Shown: positions 27,567 to 35,456 of the stretch, in pieces
Numbering within the stretch: position 1 is the stretch's first letter
How the letters are laid out: the number at the start of each line of letters is the position of its first letter
IMG/VR virus record: IMGVR_UViG_3300030116_001635
Coordinates: 1 to 35,456 of that record
Strand: one strand, 5' to 3'
DNA from: a virus
DNA: 35,456 bases
Program-made: the position numbers and the translations under genes
The notes under the pieces: model-generated
Databases searched by the model: none
Told to the model about the DNA's origin: nothing
Seen by the model: the letters and a program-made list of their open reading frames with translations, nothing else

Positions 27567-30399
27567 ACAAGTAATAGCAGCAAGAGAAACAATACTAAAT
27601 GAATTGTTAGATGGTCTAATAAGAGCACCAGAAGGCATGACTTCAGCACAAGCCTTTAGACAAATGGCATTAAAAATATTTATGGAAAACGATATACACC
27701 ATAGAGATTTAGTTAATGTAATGTCAGATTTTATGAAAGAGTCAGTAAAAACTGCAAAGTTTTCTGTAAAAGAAATACAAAGAAGATTTGTTAAATACTA
27801 TGAAGATGTACACCAATTAACAAAAATAGAAAGAAATAGTTTTAATTTTTACAGAGAAGCAGTTACATCAAAACAAGCAACTGAGGCTTTAAAAAATAAT
27901 TTTGAAGGTACAGAATTTAACAATTTAGAAGAATTGTTTGAAACTAGAATAAAATTAACAGCAAACAGTTTTCCAGGTACTTCAAAAAAGAAAATTGCAG
28001 AGTATTTATTTAATGCAGTTTTACAAGATTTGTGTTTTTCAGAATTTGGTCGTGATATAAGACATGTATTTCCAGAAAGTCTTGAACAAAGAGTAATGAT
28101 GAATCATGGTGATGAGTTAATAGAATTACTAGAAACAGGCAATACTCAGAATGTAAAACTTGATGTAGAAATGCCATGGGATTTTGTTCCTAGTGATGAA
28201 GCTATAACAGGTGTAAAAAAATATTATGAACCACCAAAAAGTGTTCAACAATGGCGTGATATGCAAAGAGCATTTATGCAAGAATTTCCTAACAAAGCTA
28301 GAGAATATATCTTAGGAAGAAATGTATTCCATAGAGAATCAACTAATAGACGAGGTGTAATGGACCATGATTTTTATTATCAATACATGGGTCTAAATCA
28401 AGTAGATGAAGCTGTTCCTATGGTTTATCTTGTAGAAAAATTACTTGGAGATTTATATGAAGCAACTGAATCAAGACTTGCAAATCAATATTTTGCTGCT
28501 GCTATGGCAAGAGAAGGTTTAGATGCAGATTTAGATATGACCACAAGAGCTAGAGAGATAGGTCTTGAATCAAGGGCTAGAGCAAGAGAAGTAGTAAAAG
28601 CACAATGGGATGGTGCTGTAGGAAATAAAGAGATAATACAAGTTGAATCAGCTCTACCATCATTCTTTGATGTTTCATCAGATGGAAAGCGTGGTAGATG
28701 GTTAGGTACAGATGGGTTATTTGGTTATGGTGTATCAGACGAAGGTTTAACAAGAGGAAGAATATATGATGAAGTAATAGAAATAAGAGATGGAATAGTA
28801 ACACCAACAGAAATAGACACACCTACAGGTGTAGTAGATGTAGACACACCTACAAATGTATTAGAGACATTTAACACAGAAGATTATAAACCTTTTAATA
28901 TTGAAGTAGTAGACCCTGCAGGTTTACACATGATTCCTTCTAAGAATTTAGTAAGTACATTAAAAGACAATGGTTTAAAACTATTAGTATTGGAAGATGG
29001 TAAATTAGTTGAAAAAGGTTTAATCTATCTTGTAACTGAAGCAATCCCTCAAGGTCAACAATTAACAATATATGTTCCTAAAGATTTATCTGGGGTAGAA
29101 GGTTTTCAAGAACCTAGTAAAGGATTTAAAGCAGTTCTTGGTAGAGGAACATTAAGAACTATGGATGACACTAGCATATCTATATTTAGTGATAGAGTCA
29201 GAAATGTAGCACAAGAATTTCACAGTGTAATGGGATTAGATGCACCAGAGTTTAAACCTATAATGGTATTTAATGATGAGATAGGTGCTGCAGCAGCAGA
29301 TATATTTCAAAACTTACCAATGTTTGACGAAGCTGCAATACCTTTGTATAAAAAATTTATACAAGAAACTAACATGCAATATCAAATGTTGTTAGATGCA
29401 GGTATTGAATTTGAATTAGTTGATGTAGACCCATACACACCTAACAAAGCAGGTCATCAACTAATGATAGCTGATATGGAAAATGGTAAATTAAAAGTAT
29501 TAGCTACATCACAATCATTTGGTGATGGAGCAACAAGTAATTTAAATCCTATGTTATCTGAATCAAGATACCAAGATGTAAATGGAAGAATAATGTTAGA
29601 GAATGATGTCTTTAGAGCTGTACATGACACATTTGGACATGGTATGAGAGGTAATACTTTTGGTCCAATAGGTGAGTACAATGCATGGTTAGCTCATAAA
29701 GAGATGTATTCTCAAGACGCTAGAAGAGTTATGACTACAGAAACATTAGGACAAAATACATTTACAAACTATGGTCCACACATGAGAGATGCTAATGGAA
29801 ACCTACTAGGTAGGGCAGACGCAGGATATATACCACCTGCTGATAGACCATTTGCATCACAAAAGGTTGCAATAATGCCTGACGAAATAATAGAAGTTGC
29901 AGGTACTACAGTAGATGATGCTGCTGATATTGTTACACAAGATGGTGTAAATAAAACTGCACAACTAGCAAATACAAATCCAGAAATATCAAATAGTTTA
30001 TGGAACACTTCTAAAAAAGTTGTTGGTAAATTATTTAATACAGCAGCAGGAATTGCAGACCCAGGAGATGTAGTTATTACACAAGGTTTAGCAAGAACAT
30101 TGCCTAGAATAGGTCTAGCAGCAATAGCAGCACCTGCACTGTATGCTTATATATTTTATGAATTGTCAGTATTAACTGTAGATGCAGCTCAGGCATTTGA
30201 CAAAGGATTGAAAGCACAGAATATAGAATTGTTGGATTACGATAATACTAATCCTGATATAGATTGGAAACAATTAGGTAAAGATACATGGTCAGAGTTT
30301 GGTGATATATCTGACACATGGTCGTTGTCATGGAAGATAAGTGAACCTATAATTGATTATGCTTTCAATGAAGCTGCTACACTAATGGAAAACAGGTAA
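27556..30399 (+). CDS. 947-aa virion-region protein with VHDTFGHG motif domain
   Basis: It overlaps the previous micro-gene and has no Shine-Dalgarno of its own. The first 300 residues are helical. Near 689-746 is a conserved-looking block: FRAVHDTFGHGM, then GEYNAWLAHKEMYS, then TTETLGQNTFTNYGP. The ordered His/Asp, Glu, His and Glu residues look like a metal or catalytic site. I recall this pattern from large multi-domain phage proteins (polyvalent type), but I cannot give a firm domain name. From about 860 there is a hydrophobic segment (LAAIAAPALYAYIFYELSVLTV). Probably an injected or capsid-internal enzyme-bearing protein. Confidence 0.65.
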   Translation: MASEQVIAARETILNELLDGLIRAPEGMTSAQAFRQMALKIFMENDIHHRDLVNVMSDFMKESVKTAKFSVKEIQRRFVKYYEDVHQLTKIERNSFNFYREAVTSKQATEALKNNFEGTEFNNLEELFETRIKLTANSFPGTSKKKIAEYLFNAVLQDLCFSEFGRDIRHVFPESLEQRVMMNHGDELIELLETGNTQNVKLDVEMPWDFVPSDEAITGVKKYYEPPKSVQQWRDMQRAFMQEFPNKAREYILGRNVFHRESTNRRGVMDHDFYYQYMGLNQVDEAVPMVYLVEKLLGDLYEATESRLANQYFAAAMAREGLDADLDMTTRAREIGLESRARAREVVKAQWDGAVGNKEIIQVESALPSFFDVSSDGKRGRWLGTDGLFGYGVSDEGLTRGRIYDEVIEIRDGIVTPTEIDTPTGVVDVDTPTNVLETFNTEDYKPFNIEVVDPAGLHMIPSKNLVSTLKDNGLKLLVLEDGKLVEKGLIYLVTEAIPQGQQLTIYVPKDLSGVEGFQEPSKGFKAVLGRGTLRTMDDTSISIFSDRVRNVAQEFHSVMGLDAPEFKPIMVFNDEIGAAAADIFQNLPMFDEAAIPLYKKFIQETNMQYQMLLDAGIEFELVDVDPYTPNKAGHQLMIADMENGKLKVLATSQSFGDGATSNLNPMLSESRYQDVNGRIMLENDVFRAVHDTFGHGMRGNTFGPIGEYNAWLAHKEMYSQDARRVMTTETLGQNTFTNYGPHMRDANGNLLGRADAGYIPPADRPFASQKVAIMPDEIIEVAGTTVDDAADIVTQDGVNKTAQLANTNPEISNSLWNTSKKVVGKLFNTAAGIADPGDVVITQGLARTLPRIGLAAIAAPALYAYIFYELSVLTVDAAQAFDKGLKAQNIELLDYDNTNPDIDWKQLGKDTWSEFGDISDTWSLSWKISEPIIDYAFNEAATLMENR

Positions 30400-30401
30400 A
30401 C

Positions 30402-32228
30402 ATGGCATTAACAGCACAAGAACGAAGACAGTTACTAATAGATTTAGTTAGTGGTCGTATATCTCAAGAAGAATATAACTCAATAATGCAATATCAACTA
30501 AGAAGAGACGCACAAACAAGTCAAGGTATGACACCTCTTCCATTAACAGAAGCAGAAAAAAGATTAATTCAAAGAGCTAACTCTGGTAGAAATACAACAG
30601 TAACTCCTACTACATCAGCAGACCAAGTTATACCACCACAAAGTGAATTTGGACCTTCTACACCTATAAACCCAGAAACAGGATTTCCATACGAAGGTGG
30701 TGAAATGGGAGTAGATGAAGCAAAAGCATTTGAACCATACATTGACACACTTGATGATATGGGTGAACAAGAAAGAAAAATGTTTGAAGAAGCACTTGAA
30801 AACCAAAACAACCAAGGTAGTGGTAGTGGTGGACCTAAAGCTAATAAATATAATTTATTAGGACAACTAGGACCAGAAGGTGAAACAAATCCAGATGCAC
30901 CAGAAGCAGGACCTTATGTTTATGATAATCCACCAGGTGAAGGAGATAACCTAGGGTTAGATGCACAAGGAAATCCAATAACAGAAGCACCAAGCACTGG
31001 TGGTGGTGGTGGAGATGGAACTGATACAGGTAGTGGAACAGCAGATGACCCACAAAGTTTTGTTAACAGTCAGATATGGGAATACAATGGCGAAAAACAT
31101 GTAGTTTGGCAAGTGCCAAATACAATGATGTTCATGCGTTACCTTGCATCTGATAGCGAATTAGATATGTTATACAGTGGTAGGCAAAGACCTGATGTTG
31201 TACAAGCAACAGATGAAATGTGGACTAGCTCAGTTTATTTTGGAAATGTTAGAGAACTAGATGAAAAAGTAATTACACAAGGCATGAGTCCATTTTTTGG
31301 ATTTGTAGATAATTTTGAAAAAGCAACATTAGGTAGACCATGGTTAAAAACAGATAACGAAATGTTTGCGTTATGGGTAGAGGGATATGTAGAAGATAGA
31401 GATATTACTACAGAGGAATGGTCTAATACTGATTGGTGGAACAATAGCACTAAAGAGGAAAGAGATTGGTTAGTTACATCTAAAGGTAGAGGTATTGGAG
31501 ATGCAGATTTTCCTGCTGATGCAAAAAGAACTCTTGAACAAAATAGAATTTTATATTTAGAAACAATGAAAAAAGCAGGTATTGCTAATGCAGATAAGAT
31601 TAGAGATAACAATGGTAATTCACTTGCTGAATGGTTTGCTGACAAAGTTACCTTTGGAACTTTTGATGCAGTAAAAGCAGCAGAACAAATAGATGCTTTG
31701 TCAGATAGAACATCTGGTATACAAGTAGACGAAAGAATAAGTACATGGCTTGAAGGCAAAGGTGAAGTAGACCAAACTAGAGCAGGTTATGCTACAGCAA
31801 GAAGTTTAGTATTAGAATGGTTAGGTCCAGTGTATGGTGCTATAGATGAAACTAAATTAGAAGAGTATGCAAGTATTGTTAGAAATGCTGAAAACCCAGA
31901 CATAGGAGCTGATTTATTAAGAGAAGAATTAAAAGCACAAAGAAAAGTATTATTTAATTCAGATATTTATGATGAGAATTTAACTTATAAACAAATTGCA
32001 GCACCATGGCAAAACTATTCCTTTCAGTTCTTAGGCGAAAGAATAGATGAAACATCACAAAACTGGTTAAATGTTTTGTTATCTAATGACCAGAACATGG
32101 CAGACAAAGAACTTACAGCTTATGGTTTAAATAACAATATAGAAAAAGTAGTAGAATCTTTAGCAGATAATGTAGCACAATCAGTAGGTGTATCTGAGTC
32201 TGGAGTGCAGAGAGGGTTTAGTACATAA
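30402..32228 (+). CDS. Hypothetical structural-region protein, 608 aa
   Basis: It starts 2 nt after the previous stop. The first 35 residues resemble a SHOCT-like helical unit (AQERRQLLIDLVSGRISQEEYNSIMQ), followed by 170 residues of disordered Pro/Gly/Asn-rich linker with poly-Gly (GGGGGDG). The rest is helical and rich in Trp and charged residues, including EEWSNTDWWNNSTKEERDWLV. Tryptophan-rich blocks of this kind occur in phage virion proteins, but I cannot name the family. It overlaps the next gene by 1 nt (TAATG). Confidence 0.65.
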   Translation: MALTAQERRQLLIDLVSGRISQEEYNSIMQYQLRRDAQTSQGMTPLPLTEAEKRLIQRANSGRNTTVTPTTSADQVIPPQSEFGPSTPINPETGFPYEGGEMGVDEAKAFEPYIDTLDDMGEQERKMFEEALENQNNQGSGSGGPKANKYNLLGQLGPEGETNPDAPEAGPYVYDNPPGEGDNLGLDAQGNPITEAPSTGGGGGDGTDTGSGTADDPQSFVNSQIWEYNGEKHVVWQVPNTMMFMRYLASDSELDMLYSGRQRPDVVQATDEMWTSSVYFGNVRELDEKVITQGMSPFFGFVDNFEKATLGRPWLKTDNEMFALWVEGYVEDRDITTEEWSNTDWWNNSTKEERDWLVTSKGRGIGDADFPADAKRTLEQNRILYLETMKKAGIANADKIRDNNGNSLAEWFADKVTFGTFDAVKAAEQIDALSDRTSGIQVDERISTWLEGKGEVDQTRAGYATARSLVLEWLGPVYGAIDETKLEEYASIVRNAENPDIGADLLREELKAQRKVLFNSDIYDENLTYKQIAAPWQNYSFQFLGERIDETSQNWLNVLLSNDQNMADKELTAYGLNNNIEKVVESLADNVAQSVGVSESGVQRGFST

Positions 32229-33133
32229 TGGCAGAACTACGAAATGAAACTTTTAATACTTCTCGTGGAGGTGGAGTAACAAGAGCAGGATTACAAAATT
32301 TAAAAAACAGAACGAAACAAAAGTTTGGTAATTTATTGCCAGACGAATTGTTAAACATATATGTAGCTGCTTTTGTTGATTCAGGTAATGACCCTGAACA
32401 AGCTATAACTGCAGTAAGAACTTCTAATGCTTATCAAAATATTTATCCAGGTAATTTAAACCCAGATGGTGTTACTACAAAATATACAGAAGCAGAATAC
32501 TCACAATTAATAGATGGTTACAAAAGAAAGTTTGAAGCGTTAGGTATCAATGCAGATGTAGTATTAACTAACGAAAGAAAAAAACAATTAGTAGATAATG
32601 TTGTATCACCTAATGAATTAGGAACTAGGATTGATGCTGTATATTCAAGCATAATAACTGGAATACCAGAAGTAAAAGAATTTTACTCAAGAAATTTTGG
32701 TAGAACATTAACTGATGCAGAAATAATTGCTAGTGCTATTGACCCTAAAGTAGGTGAAGGTATTATATCAGGCACTATTTCAGCAAAAGATATAGTTTCA
32801 CAAAATGTTGTTAGAGCACAAATAGGTGGTCAAGCATTATTAGCAGGTACAGAAATATCTATAGAAGCAGTTGAAGCATTAAGACAACAAGGAATAGACC
32901 CTGGAGCTGCTAGGGAAGCATTTAATCAAGTTCAGAATATACAACAAGCAGCGTTAGCACAAGGCAGAGATATACCAGAGGTACAAGATATTGTTGAAGG
33001 ATTACAACTAGGAGATATGGAAGACCTTACGAATATATCTAATATACTTAGACAACAAGCATCACAAAGTTCTGCAGTAGCAGGAGCAAGACAAACACAA
33101 CAAGGACAAGTTACTGGTCTTACAGAACAATAG
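32228..33133 (+). CDS. Hypothetical structural-region protein, 301 aa
   Basis: The product is helical with two Gln-rich regions (about 220-250 and 275-301, the latter low complexity). The N-terminal half has charged helices and a central ARNLGTRIDAVYSSIITGIPEVKEFYSRNFGRTL-like segment. It is the last gene before the capsid promoter, and the palindrome GTTGTTTAAACAAC begins at its stop. Function unknown; a minor virion component is likely by position. Confidence 0.6.
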   Translation: MAELRNETFNTSRGGGVTRAGLQNLKNRTKQKFGNLLPDELLNIYVAAFVDSGNDPEQAITAVRTSNAYQNIYPGNLNPDGVTTKYTEAEYSQLIDGYKRKFEALGINADVVLTNERKKQLVDNVVSPNELGTRIDAVYSSIITGIPEVKEFYSRNFGRTLTDAEIIASAIDPKVGEGIISGTISAKDIVSQNVVRAQIGGQALLAGTEISIEAVEALRQQGIDPGAAREAFNQVQNIQQAALAQGRDIPEVQDIVEGLQLGDMEDLTNISNILRQQASQSSAVAGARQTQQGQVTGLTEQ

Positions 33134-33146
33134 TTGTTTAAACAAC
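33133..33146. promoter_or_regulatory. 14-bp palindrome GTTGTTTAAACAAC at the capsid promoter
   Basis: The 8-bp core is extended here to a perfect 14-bp palindrome ending directly at the -35 element TTGCAT. It is the longest version of the motif in the window and is placed where a bound protein could block or recruit polymerase. Confidence 0.75.
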
Positions 33147-33173
33147 TTGCATCCTTTTCAAATATGATATAAT
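33147..33173 (+). promoter_or_regulatory. Capsid-operon promoter, TTGCAT-N15-TATAAT
   Basis: TTGCAT (33147-33152) and the perfect -10 TATAAT (33168-33173) are separated by 15 bp, identical in layout to the promoter at 13451-13477. It lies 174 bp upstream of the scaffold start and is preceded by the extended palindrome. It probably gives extra transcription of scaffold and capsid genes. Confidence 0.7.
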
Positions 33174-33346
33174 AAACTCAAGCCCTGTAGATAGGTCTGG
33201 GGGTTAAACTTGACCTTCGTTTTGTATTCGGTCTTGATGCCTACTTACAAGACCTGTCAAATAAAAATAAGTAGTGTAAAAAAAATAGGCAGAGATAACT
33301 CGTACATCTCTTGTAAAAAAAAGTATGAAGTAAGGACAATAGAATA
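33174..33346 (+). other. Structured 5-prime leader of the scaffold/capsid operon
   Basis: About 165 nt without an open frame contain several dyads: AGGTC (33193-33197) with GACCT (33212-33216), GGTCTTG (33230-33236) with CAAGACC (33248-33254), and AGAGAT (33291-33296) with ATCTCT (33306-33311). A-rich runs lie between them. It could stabilise the mRNA or control capsid translation. I do not recognise a known RNA family. Confidence 0.5.
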
Positions 33347-33793
33347 ATGGCAGAAGAGCAAATAAACTCAGACACTAGCGATAAGAACTGGAAAGAGATG
33401 AGAGAAAAACTCGAAACTTATGAAGGTATAATCGCAGAATTTGAAGCAAAAGAAAGACAAAGCGTGTTTAAACAAGCAGGTCTTGACCCTTCAAAAGGTG
33501 TAGGAAAAGCAGTTGATATGATGTTTGAAGGTGACTTAACAGTCGATAACCTTAAGCAATATGCAACAGAAGAATTTGGAGTAGAATTTGGGCAACAAGA
33601 CAGAATACAAGATAATGTTAAACAGAGTCAGGTAGAACAAAGTCAAAATCGCCTAGAGAATATACAACAAAGTTCTGTAGCAGACCTTTATGATGAAGAT
33701 GTAGTATCACAGATTCGTGAGGTTGAGCAAAAAGGAACAATCAGACAATCTATAACTGCAAAACTCAATGCTATGGAAGTAGATAGCAACTAA
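33347..33793 (+). CDS. Probable scaffold protein, 148 aa
   Basis: A small, highly charged, helical protein (EMREKLETYEGIIAEFEAKERQ, then TVDNLKQYATEEFGVEF and a Gln-rich segment, with a short C-terminal basic helix). Its position immediately before the major capsid gene is that of a scaffold in most tailed phages. There is no strict signature, so the call is by context and composition. AAGGA precedes the ATG. GTTTAAAC is in frame at 33466-33473 (VFKQ). Confidence 0.7.
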   Translation: MAEEQINSDTSDKNWKEMREKLETYEGIIAEFEAKERQSVFKQAGLDPSKGVGKAVDMMFEGDLTVDNLKQYATEEFGVEFGQQDRIQDNVKQSQVEQSQNRLENIQQSSVADLYDEDVVSQIREVEQKGTIRQSITAKLNAMEVDSN

Positions 33794-33848
33794 AAGTTTA
33801 AATCTTCTTCCAAATAAAGTAACAGTAAATAATTTATAGGAGAAGAAA

Positions 33849-34973
33849 ATGGCAGAAATTACAGGGTTAAACGCAAGTACCCCAATTTACGCACAAGACA
33901 TTAATAACTTCACTGGTGAATTGTTTAAAGTTGGTGGTCAAAGAACTCCATTGCTTTCAGCAGTTGGTGGTTTGAATGGTGGTAAAGTATTAAACTCTAC
34001 ATACTGGCAAGTCCAAGTAGAAGATAATGCAACAGTTTCTTCTGAACCTACTAAAGGTCAAGAAGGTGCTGCACCTACAGAATATCTCGGAAGAGACAGA
34101 GCTGCATACACCTATGTAACTCAGATTTTCCATAAAGGTGTTCAAATGACATACACAGCTTTAGCTTCAACAGGCAACCAAAATCCATTTACTTTATCTG
34201 CAGCTATTACAAATCAATCTGATGGTGATGGAACAACAACAGCAGGTACAGCACAAGGATTATTTGGTGGAAACCCAATTAATGATGAGTTTGCATTGCA
34301 ACTCGAAAAAGCAATGGAAAAAGTAGCAAGAGAAGTTGAGTGGTTTGCATTCAATGGTTCTTTCTCTGATGGTGCTAATGTTACCCCAGGGTCAGGAACT
34401 AGAGAAATGTATGGTCTTGATGTATGGATTACATTAAACAAAAACGCCTCAAACTCTGCAGCAGTAAACCCACTAGGTGGTAACTGCTACTACAACGACA
34501 CAGATGGTGATGGAACAGGTACAGCACAAGTAATCAGTTTCAAAACTATTTCAGGTGCGTTGAAGAGGATGTATGACAACCATGCACCAATGAAACAACC
34601 TGTTCTCTGTGTTAGCCCACAACAATTACTAGACCTTAACAACGAACTTGTTAAAGGAACAGTTGATATAGCAGGAGCAATCATTCCTAGAGATAGAAAT
34701 GTTGCAGGTATCGATATTGATACAGTCATTACACCATTTGGTTCAATCGGACTAATGGTTATTGACCCAGATATTATGCCAACAGGAACTGCTTTCATCT
34801 TAGACCTAGCTTACATACAACCAGTATTCACCAATATCCCAGGATTTGGTACTGTGTTTGTTCGTGACTTAGACCAAGATGCCAACGCTAGAATTGGTAA
34901 AGCAATCTATATGGAGATGGGATTTGAATTTGGTCCTCCTTCATACCATTGCAAGATTCAAGCAGTAGCTTAA
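33849..34973 (+). CDS. Major capsid protein, SU10/HK97-fold type, 374 aa
   Basis: The N-terminus (ITGLNASTPIYAQDINNFTGELFKVGGQRTPLLSAVGGLNGGK) matches the SU10-type major capsid family found in many actinophages and marine phages. A Gly-rich E-loop-like region follows, then EWFAFNGSF, a beta-rich P-domain, and a C-terminal TVFVRDLDQDANARIGKAIYMEMGFEFGPPSYHCKIQ typical of the A-domain end. AGGAGAAGAAA precedes the ATG. It assembles the icosahedral shell around the scaffold, encoded just upstream. A hairpin follows the gene. Confidence 0.88.
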   Translation: MAEITGLNASTPIYAQDINNFTGELFKVGGQRTPLLSAVGGLNGGKVLNSTYWQVQVEDNATVSSEPTKGQEGAAPTEYLGRDRAAYTYVTQIFHKGVQMTYTALASTGNQNPFTLSAAITNQSDGDGTTTAGTAQGLFGGNPINDEFALQLEKAMEKVAREVEWFAFNGSFSDGANVTPGSGTREMYGLDVWITLNKNASNSAAVNPLGGNCYYNDTDGDGTGTAQVISFKTISGALKRMYDNHAPMKQPVLCVSPQQLLDLNNELVKGTVDIAGAIIPRDRNVAGIDIDTVITPFGSIGLMVIDPDIMPTGTAFILDLAYIQPVFTNIPGFGTVFVRDLDQDANARIGKAIYMEMGFEFGPPSYHCKIQAVA

Positions 34974-34984
34974 AAAATAATTGT

Positions 34985-35022
34985 AGAACTTTGGGAGTAG
35001 CTCCACCTGCTCCCATTGTTCT
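34985..35022 (+). other. Hairpin after the capsid gene
   Basis: AGAAC (34985-34989) pairs with GTTCT (35018-35022), and TGGGAG (34992-34997) with CTCCCA (35010-35015), with a symmetric TT internal loop. No T-run follows, so it may reduce rather than stop transcription after the capsid gene, or protect its mRNA end. TGCTATAGT follows (35022-35030), an extended -10 resembling that at 13567-13575. Confidence 0.5.
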
Positions 35023-35040
35023 GCTATAGTTAGGAATAAT

Positions 35041-35373
35041 ATGATACAATCAAAATTAGCTTTAATAGATGTTTCAGCAGATAACAATGATTCTTTAGGC
35101 GTTGAAGCCGAAGGTATGTTACTTTGTGGTATACAATTTCCTGCAGCTATGACAGGTACAGCAATTACATTTGATTTTTCTTTAGACAACAGCACATGGG
35201 TTGATGTTAAAGAAACAGATGGAACTGAAGTACAATACACAGTTTCAGCAGGAGATGTTGTAAGAGTTGACCCTAGTGGTTGGGCTTTTGCAAGTAATGG
35301 TTACATTCGTTTAACATCAAATGGTAGTGAAGCAGCAGATAGAAAAATAATATTACATTTTAGACATAGTTAG
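35041..35373 (+). CDS. Hypothetical protein, possible head decoration, 110 aa
   Basis: AGGA lies 5 nt before the ATG. The product is beta-rich (CGIQFPAAMTGTAITFDFSLDNSTWVDV, VRVDPSGWAFASNGYIRLTSNG) and looks like a compact sandwich domain, as in head-decoration or head-completion proteins. It follows the capsid gene, which fits that reading, but there is no diagnostic motif. Confidence 0.6.
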   Translation: MIQSKLALIDVSADNNDSLGVEAEGMLLCGIQFPAAMTGTAITFDFSLDNSTWVDVKETDGTEVQYTVSAGDVVRVDPSGWAFASNGYIRLTSNGSEAADRKIILHFRHS

Positions 35374-35382
35374 GAGATACAA

Positions 35383-35456
35383 ATGGGTATGCTCTTAATA
35401 CTAAAAGAAGGTAGAAATCTTAATATAGAGAATATACCTGACCAACCTTTAGAGCC
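35383..35456 (+). CDS. Gene cut by the right edge of the window
   Basis: AGGAG lies 6 nt before an ATG at 35383, which opens a frame running off the end after 24 full codons (MGMLLILKEGRNLN, then acidic). It continues the structural operon. Too little is present for any function call. Confidence 0.6.
   Translation, partial: MGMLLILKEGRNLNIENIPDQPLE

Noticed and set aside
31235-31759. Minus-strand frame of 174 codons inside the 608-aa gene
   Set aside because: Low-complexity Ser/Leu shadow of a credible plus-strand gene.

Overview
This window is a piece of an AT-rich tailed double-stranded DNA phage genome (Caudoviricetes). The evidence is a large terminase, portal, scaffold-like protein and SU10/HK97-type major capsid protein in late-gene order, a lysis module, and a block of small early-type genes on the opposite strand. 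Both ends are open: the last gene is cut by the right edge, and no tail genes or replicative polymerase are seen. The host is not certain. A low-GC marine actinobacterium is a reasonable guess, from the r1t-type holin, the actinophage-like capsid N-terminus, the Mre11/SbcD-like phosphoesterase, and a secreted protein with a poly-Thr linker ending in LP. Several conserved small proteins look like those of uncultured marine phages. This is inference from family resemblance; no search was run.

Layout. (1) 1-5316, plus strand: a conserved hypothetical, small membrane proteins, a secreted Thr/Glu-rich protein, a DUF5675-like protein, an r1t-like holin and a metallophosphoesterase. (2) 5334-12771, minus strand: about 19 mostly tiny genes, including a PD-(D/E)XK nuclease, a Rad52-like annealing protein, an HTH protein and a SprT-like metalloprotease. 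(3) About 12.8-14.0 kb: a divergent, AT-rich non-coding region full of dyads, promoter-like elements, one mini-gene and a probable leader RNA ending in a UUCG hairpin. (4) 14015-33133, plus strand: basic micro-proteins, terminase, portal, a 2277-residue protein, a virion-type lysozyme, a 947-residue protein and other probable virion proteins. (5) 33134-35456: a promoter with a structured leader, then scaffold, capsid and downstream genes.

The most striking feature is the 8-bp palindrome GTTTAAAC. I count 30 copies by eye, where roughly one would be expected in DNA of this composition. Twenty-one of them lie in the 7.5-kb minus-strand block. Many sit exactly between the Shine-Dalgarno and the start codon (GTTTAAACAATG). 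In five of them the TAA of the palindrome is the stop codon of the preceding gene. Three abut hairpins and two sit directly upstream of promoter -35 elements. Inside genes the palindrome is read in both possible open phases (Leu-Asn or Phe-Lys), which argues for selection on DNA rather than protein. The arrangement recalls mycobacteriophage stoperators and start-associated sequences, but the motif is different. It may be an undescribed phage-wide regulatory system; the 101-residue HTH protein at 7350-7655 is a candidate binder.

The minus-strand early operons appear to start near 11.14 kb and 12.8 kb and to run leftward, converging with the lysis/phosphoesterase operon at 5.32 kb. The structural operon runs rightward from about 13.5 kb and may be controlled by a leader with an attenuator-like hairpin. 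The capsid genes have their own promoter at 33.15 kb with the extended palindrome GTTGTTTAAACAAC next to it.
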